A stretch of 44,720 nt of DNA from Ardenticatenaceae bacterium (lineage in GTDB: Bacteria; Chloroflexota; Anaerolineae; Promineifilales; Promineifilaceae), in contig JACKCD010000053.1 of NCBI GenBank assembly GCA_020634215.1, positions 1 to 44,720 on the forward strand, written 5' to 3'. A program made the translations under genes and the position numbers. Numbering within the stretch: the stretch's first letter is position 1; each line of letters opens with the position of its first letter. Positions 43,051 to 44,720 of this stretch are shown here, piece by piece. Under the pieces are notes generated by a model, which saw only the letters and a program-made list of their open reading frames with translations, was not told the origin of the DNA and made no database searches.

Positions 43051-44720
43051 ATGACCAATCTACAGCAGTTGTGGGAACCAACGGCCGTTTTTCAACAAAC
43101 CTCCAACATCCAGCACTACATCAACTGGCTGCGCCAGACAGGTCGCGTAGACGTAGCTGACTATCATGCTTTGTGGCAATGGTCGGTGGATGAACTGGAA
43201 CTGTTTTGGGCCAGCCTGTGGGAATTTTTCCAGATTGAAAGCGCCACGCCGTATGAACAGGTGCTGACTAGCCAGCAGATGCCGGGAGCCAAATGGTTTA
43301 CTGGGACTACGCTCAACTACGTCCAGCACATTTTTCGCCAGGCCAGCGACGACCGGCCTGCCCTTTTGTTTGAATCGGAGCTGCGCCCACGCACTGAGGT
43401 AAGCTGGGCGGAACTGCGGCGGCAAACGGCCGTTCTGCAAACCTACCTCCGTCAAATTGGCGTGCAGCCCGGCGACCGCGTGGTAGCTTATGCGCCCGCC
43501 ATTCAGGAAACGGCCGTTGCCTTCTTCGCCACCGCCGCCCTCGGTGCCGTCTGGTCAAGCTGCTCCCCCGACTTTGGCACCAACAGCGTCATTGACCGCT
43601 TCCAGCAAATCTCCCCCAAAGTGCTGCTCGTTGTAGACGGCTACCAGTACGGCGGCCAGCCGTTTGACCGCCACGCCGAAGTGGCGCAACTGTGCGCCGC
43701 CCTGCCCAGCGTGGAAAAAGTCATCTTTGTCCCCTACCTCAACCCGCAGGCCGCACCCCCAAACGGAGCCATTGGTTGGGGCGAGGTGATGGCGATGGAA
43801 GCGGGGGAGTTAACGTTTACGGCCGTTTCCTTCGACCATCCCATCTGGGTTCTCTACTCCTCCGGCACCACCGGCATCCCCAAGGCGATTACCCACGGCC
43901 ACGGCGGTGTGCTGCTGGAACACCTCAAAATCCACCGGCTGCACAACAACTGCCAGCCGGGCGACCGCTTTTTCTGGATGTCTACCACCGGTTGGGTGAT
44001 GTGGAACATTACCATTGGCTCACTGCTGGCGGGGACAACGGCCGTTTTTTACGACGGCAACCCCGGCTATCCCGACCTGACGCGCATGTGGCAGTTGGTG
44101 GCCGACAACCAAATCGCCCTGTTTGGCACCAGTGCCGCCTTTCTCATTGGCTGCATGAAGGCTGGCCTCACCCCCAAGACGCTCGATCTCAGCCACCTGG
44201 TCTGCATCGGCTCCACCGGCTCGCCGCTGCCCGATGAGGCGTTTGACTGGGTGTATGAGCAGGTGAAGGCCGACGTGTGGCTGGCCTCCGTCAGCGGCGG
44301 CACCGACGTTGCCAGCGGTTTTGTCGGCAGCGTCCCCATTTTGCCCGTCCATCGCGGCGAAATCCAGTGCCGCAACCTGGGCATTGCCGTCTATGCCTTT
44401 GACGAAGCGGGGCAGCCAGTGGTGGGGCAGGTGGGGGAGATGGTGATCACCAAGCCGATGCCCTCAATGCCGATTTACTTTTGGAATGACCCTGGCGACG
44501 TGCGCTACAAGGCGAGCTATTTTGCGATGTACCCCGGCTTTTGGCAGCACGGCGACTGGATGCGGCTTTCGGAGTTGGGGACGGTGCGGATTAACGGCCG
44601 TTCTGATTCCACGCTCAACCGATTTGGGGTGCGAATGGGCAGCAGTGAGATTTACCGGGCGGTAGATAGCTTGCCGGAGGTGGTGGATAGTTTGGTGGTG
44701 GGGCTGGATCTGGAAAACGG
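43051..44720 (+). CDS. Acetoacetyl-CoA synthetase, 3' partial
   Basis: 556 codons are present from the ATG at 43051, and the gene runs off the window (family length about 650). It is an adenylate-forming enzyme that activates acetoacetate to acetoacetyl-CoA with ATP. Seen: an N-terminal extension typical of AACS (YINWLRQTGRVDVADYHALWQWSVDELELFWASLWEFF), SWAELRRQTAVLQTYLRQIGVQPGDRV, the P-loop-like motif LYSSGTTGIPKAITHGHGG (about residue 268), WMSTTGWVMWN, GSTGSPLP, SGGTDVASGF and the adenylation motif GDWMRLSELG...INGRSDSTLNRFGVRMGSSEIY. These internal motifs distinguish AACS from acetyl-CoA synthetase. Likely role: ketone-body or polyhydroxybutyrate carbon use. Weak ribosome-binding site; it follows rimO by 56 bp. 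Confidence 0.92.
   Translation, partial: MTNLQQLWEPTAVFQQTSNIQHYINWLRQTGRVDVADYHALWQWSVDELELFWASLWEFFQIESATPYEQVLTSQQMPGAKWFTGTTLNYVQHIFRQASDDRPALLFESELRPRTEVSWAELRRQTAVLQTYLRQIGVQPGDRVVAYAPAIQETAVAFFATAALGAVWSSCSPDFGTNSVIDRFQQISPKVLLVVDGYQYGGQPFDRHAEVAQLCAALPSVEKVIFVPYLNPQAAPPNGAIGWGEVMAMEAGELTFTAVSFDHPIWVLYSSGTTGIPKAITHGHGGVLLEHLKIHRLHNNCQPGDRFFWMSTTGWVMWNITIGSLLAGTTAVFYDGNPGYPDLTRMWQLVADNQIALFGTSAAFLIGCMKAGLTPKTLDLSHLVCIGSTGSPLPDEAFDWVYEQVKADVWLASVSGGTDVASGFVGSVPILPVHRGEIQCRNLGIAVYAFDEAGQPVVGQVGEMVITKPMPSMPIYFWNDPGDVRYKASYFAMYPGFWQHGDWMRLSELGTVRINGRSDSTLNRFGVRMGSSEIYRAVDSLPEVVDSLVVGLDLEN

Noticed and set aside
1..44720. tRNA, rRNA or other known structured RNA genes
   Set aside because: No cloverleaf-like or rRNA-like segment was recognised by eye in the gaps. 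A covariance search was not possible.

Overview
The window looks like chromosomal DNA of an uncultured or little-studied filamentous Chloroflexota (Anaerolineae-like). This is an inference from several signs: long Thr/Pro-rich spacers in exported proteins, a CSLREA/beta-helix/RTX giant surface protein, PspA, RodZ-like and LPXTG-tailed proteins, GAF histidine kinases, and a membrane-protein operon of a type I associate with Anaerolineae. No rRNA, tRNA, CRISPR array, prophage or complete insertion sequence was seen. A 10-bp palindrome, AACGGCCGTT, recurs about 55 times on all parts of the window, inside and between genes.

Layout. 0.1-8.1 kb: small metabolic and envelope genes: a membrane protein, an inositol-monophosphatase-family enzyme and an MscS-type channel (minus), a divergent lipoprotein zinc metalloprotease (plus), then an aldo/keto reductase, a LysM protein and a GNAT acetyltransferase (minus). 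8.1-16.5 kb: one 2785-residue secreted protein (minus) combining CSLREA domains, beta-helices, a hexapeptide repeat, a gingipain-like (C25) protease core, thrombospondin type-3 calcium repeats, Ig-like domains and RTX repeats. 16.8-23.3 kb: a signalling block on the minus strand (GAF histidine kinase, response regulator, REC-PAS kinase, GAF kinase) ending in a thioredoxin-fold lipoprotein. That last gene is interrupted by an in-frame UGA exactly at the first cysteine of its redox motif and has a bSECIS-like hairpin just downstream, so I read it as a selenoprotein. 23.4-27.6 kb: galactokinase-like, helicase-associated-domain and diacylglycerol-kinase-like genes (minus).

27.8-35.1 kb (plus): a probable operon behind a near-consensus promoter. 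Its first four genes overlap by ATGA, and it runs on into a membrane protein, a MutL/GlmL-like ATPase-fold protein and a companion protein. From about 29.56 to 34.3 kb the reading frame breaks every few dozen bases while protein similarity continues across frames. This means either decayed genes or, more likely, an uncorrected stretch of assembly. 35.2-44.7 kb (plus): an LPXTG-tailed protein, a REC-HK-REC-pseudoHK protein, PspA, a coiled-coil membrane protein, ribosomal protein L9, a RodZ-like protein, RimO (3' end frameshifted) and an acetoacetyl-CoA synthetase running off the window.

The most interesting items are the selenoprotein, the iterated palindrome, the giant multi-domain protease and the operon of unknown function.
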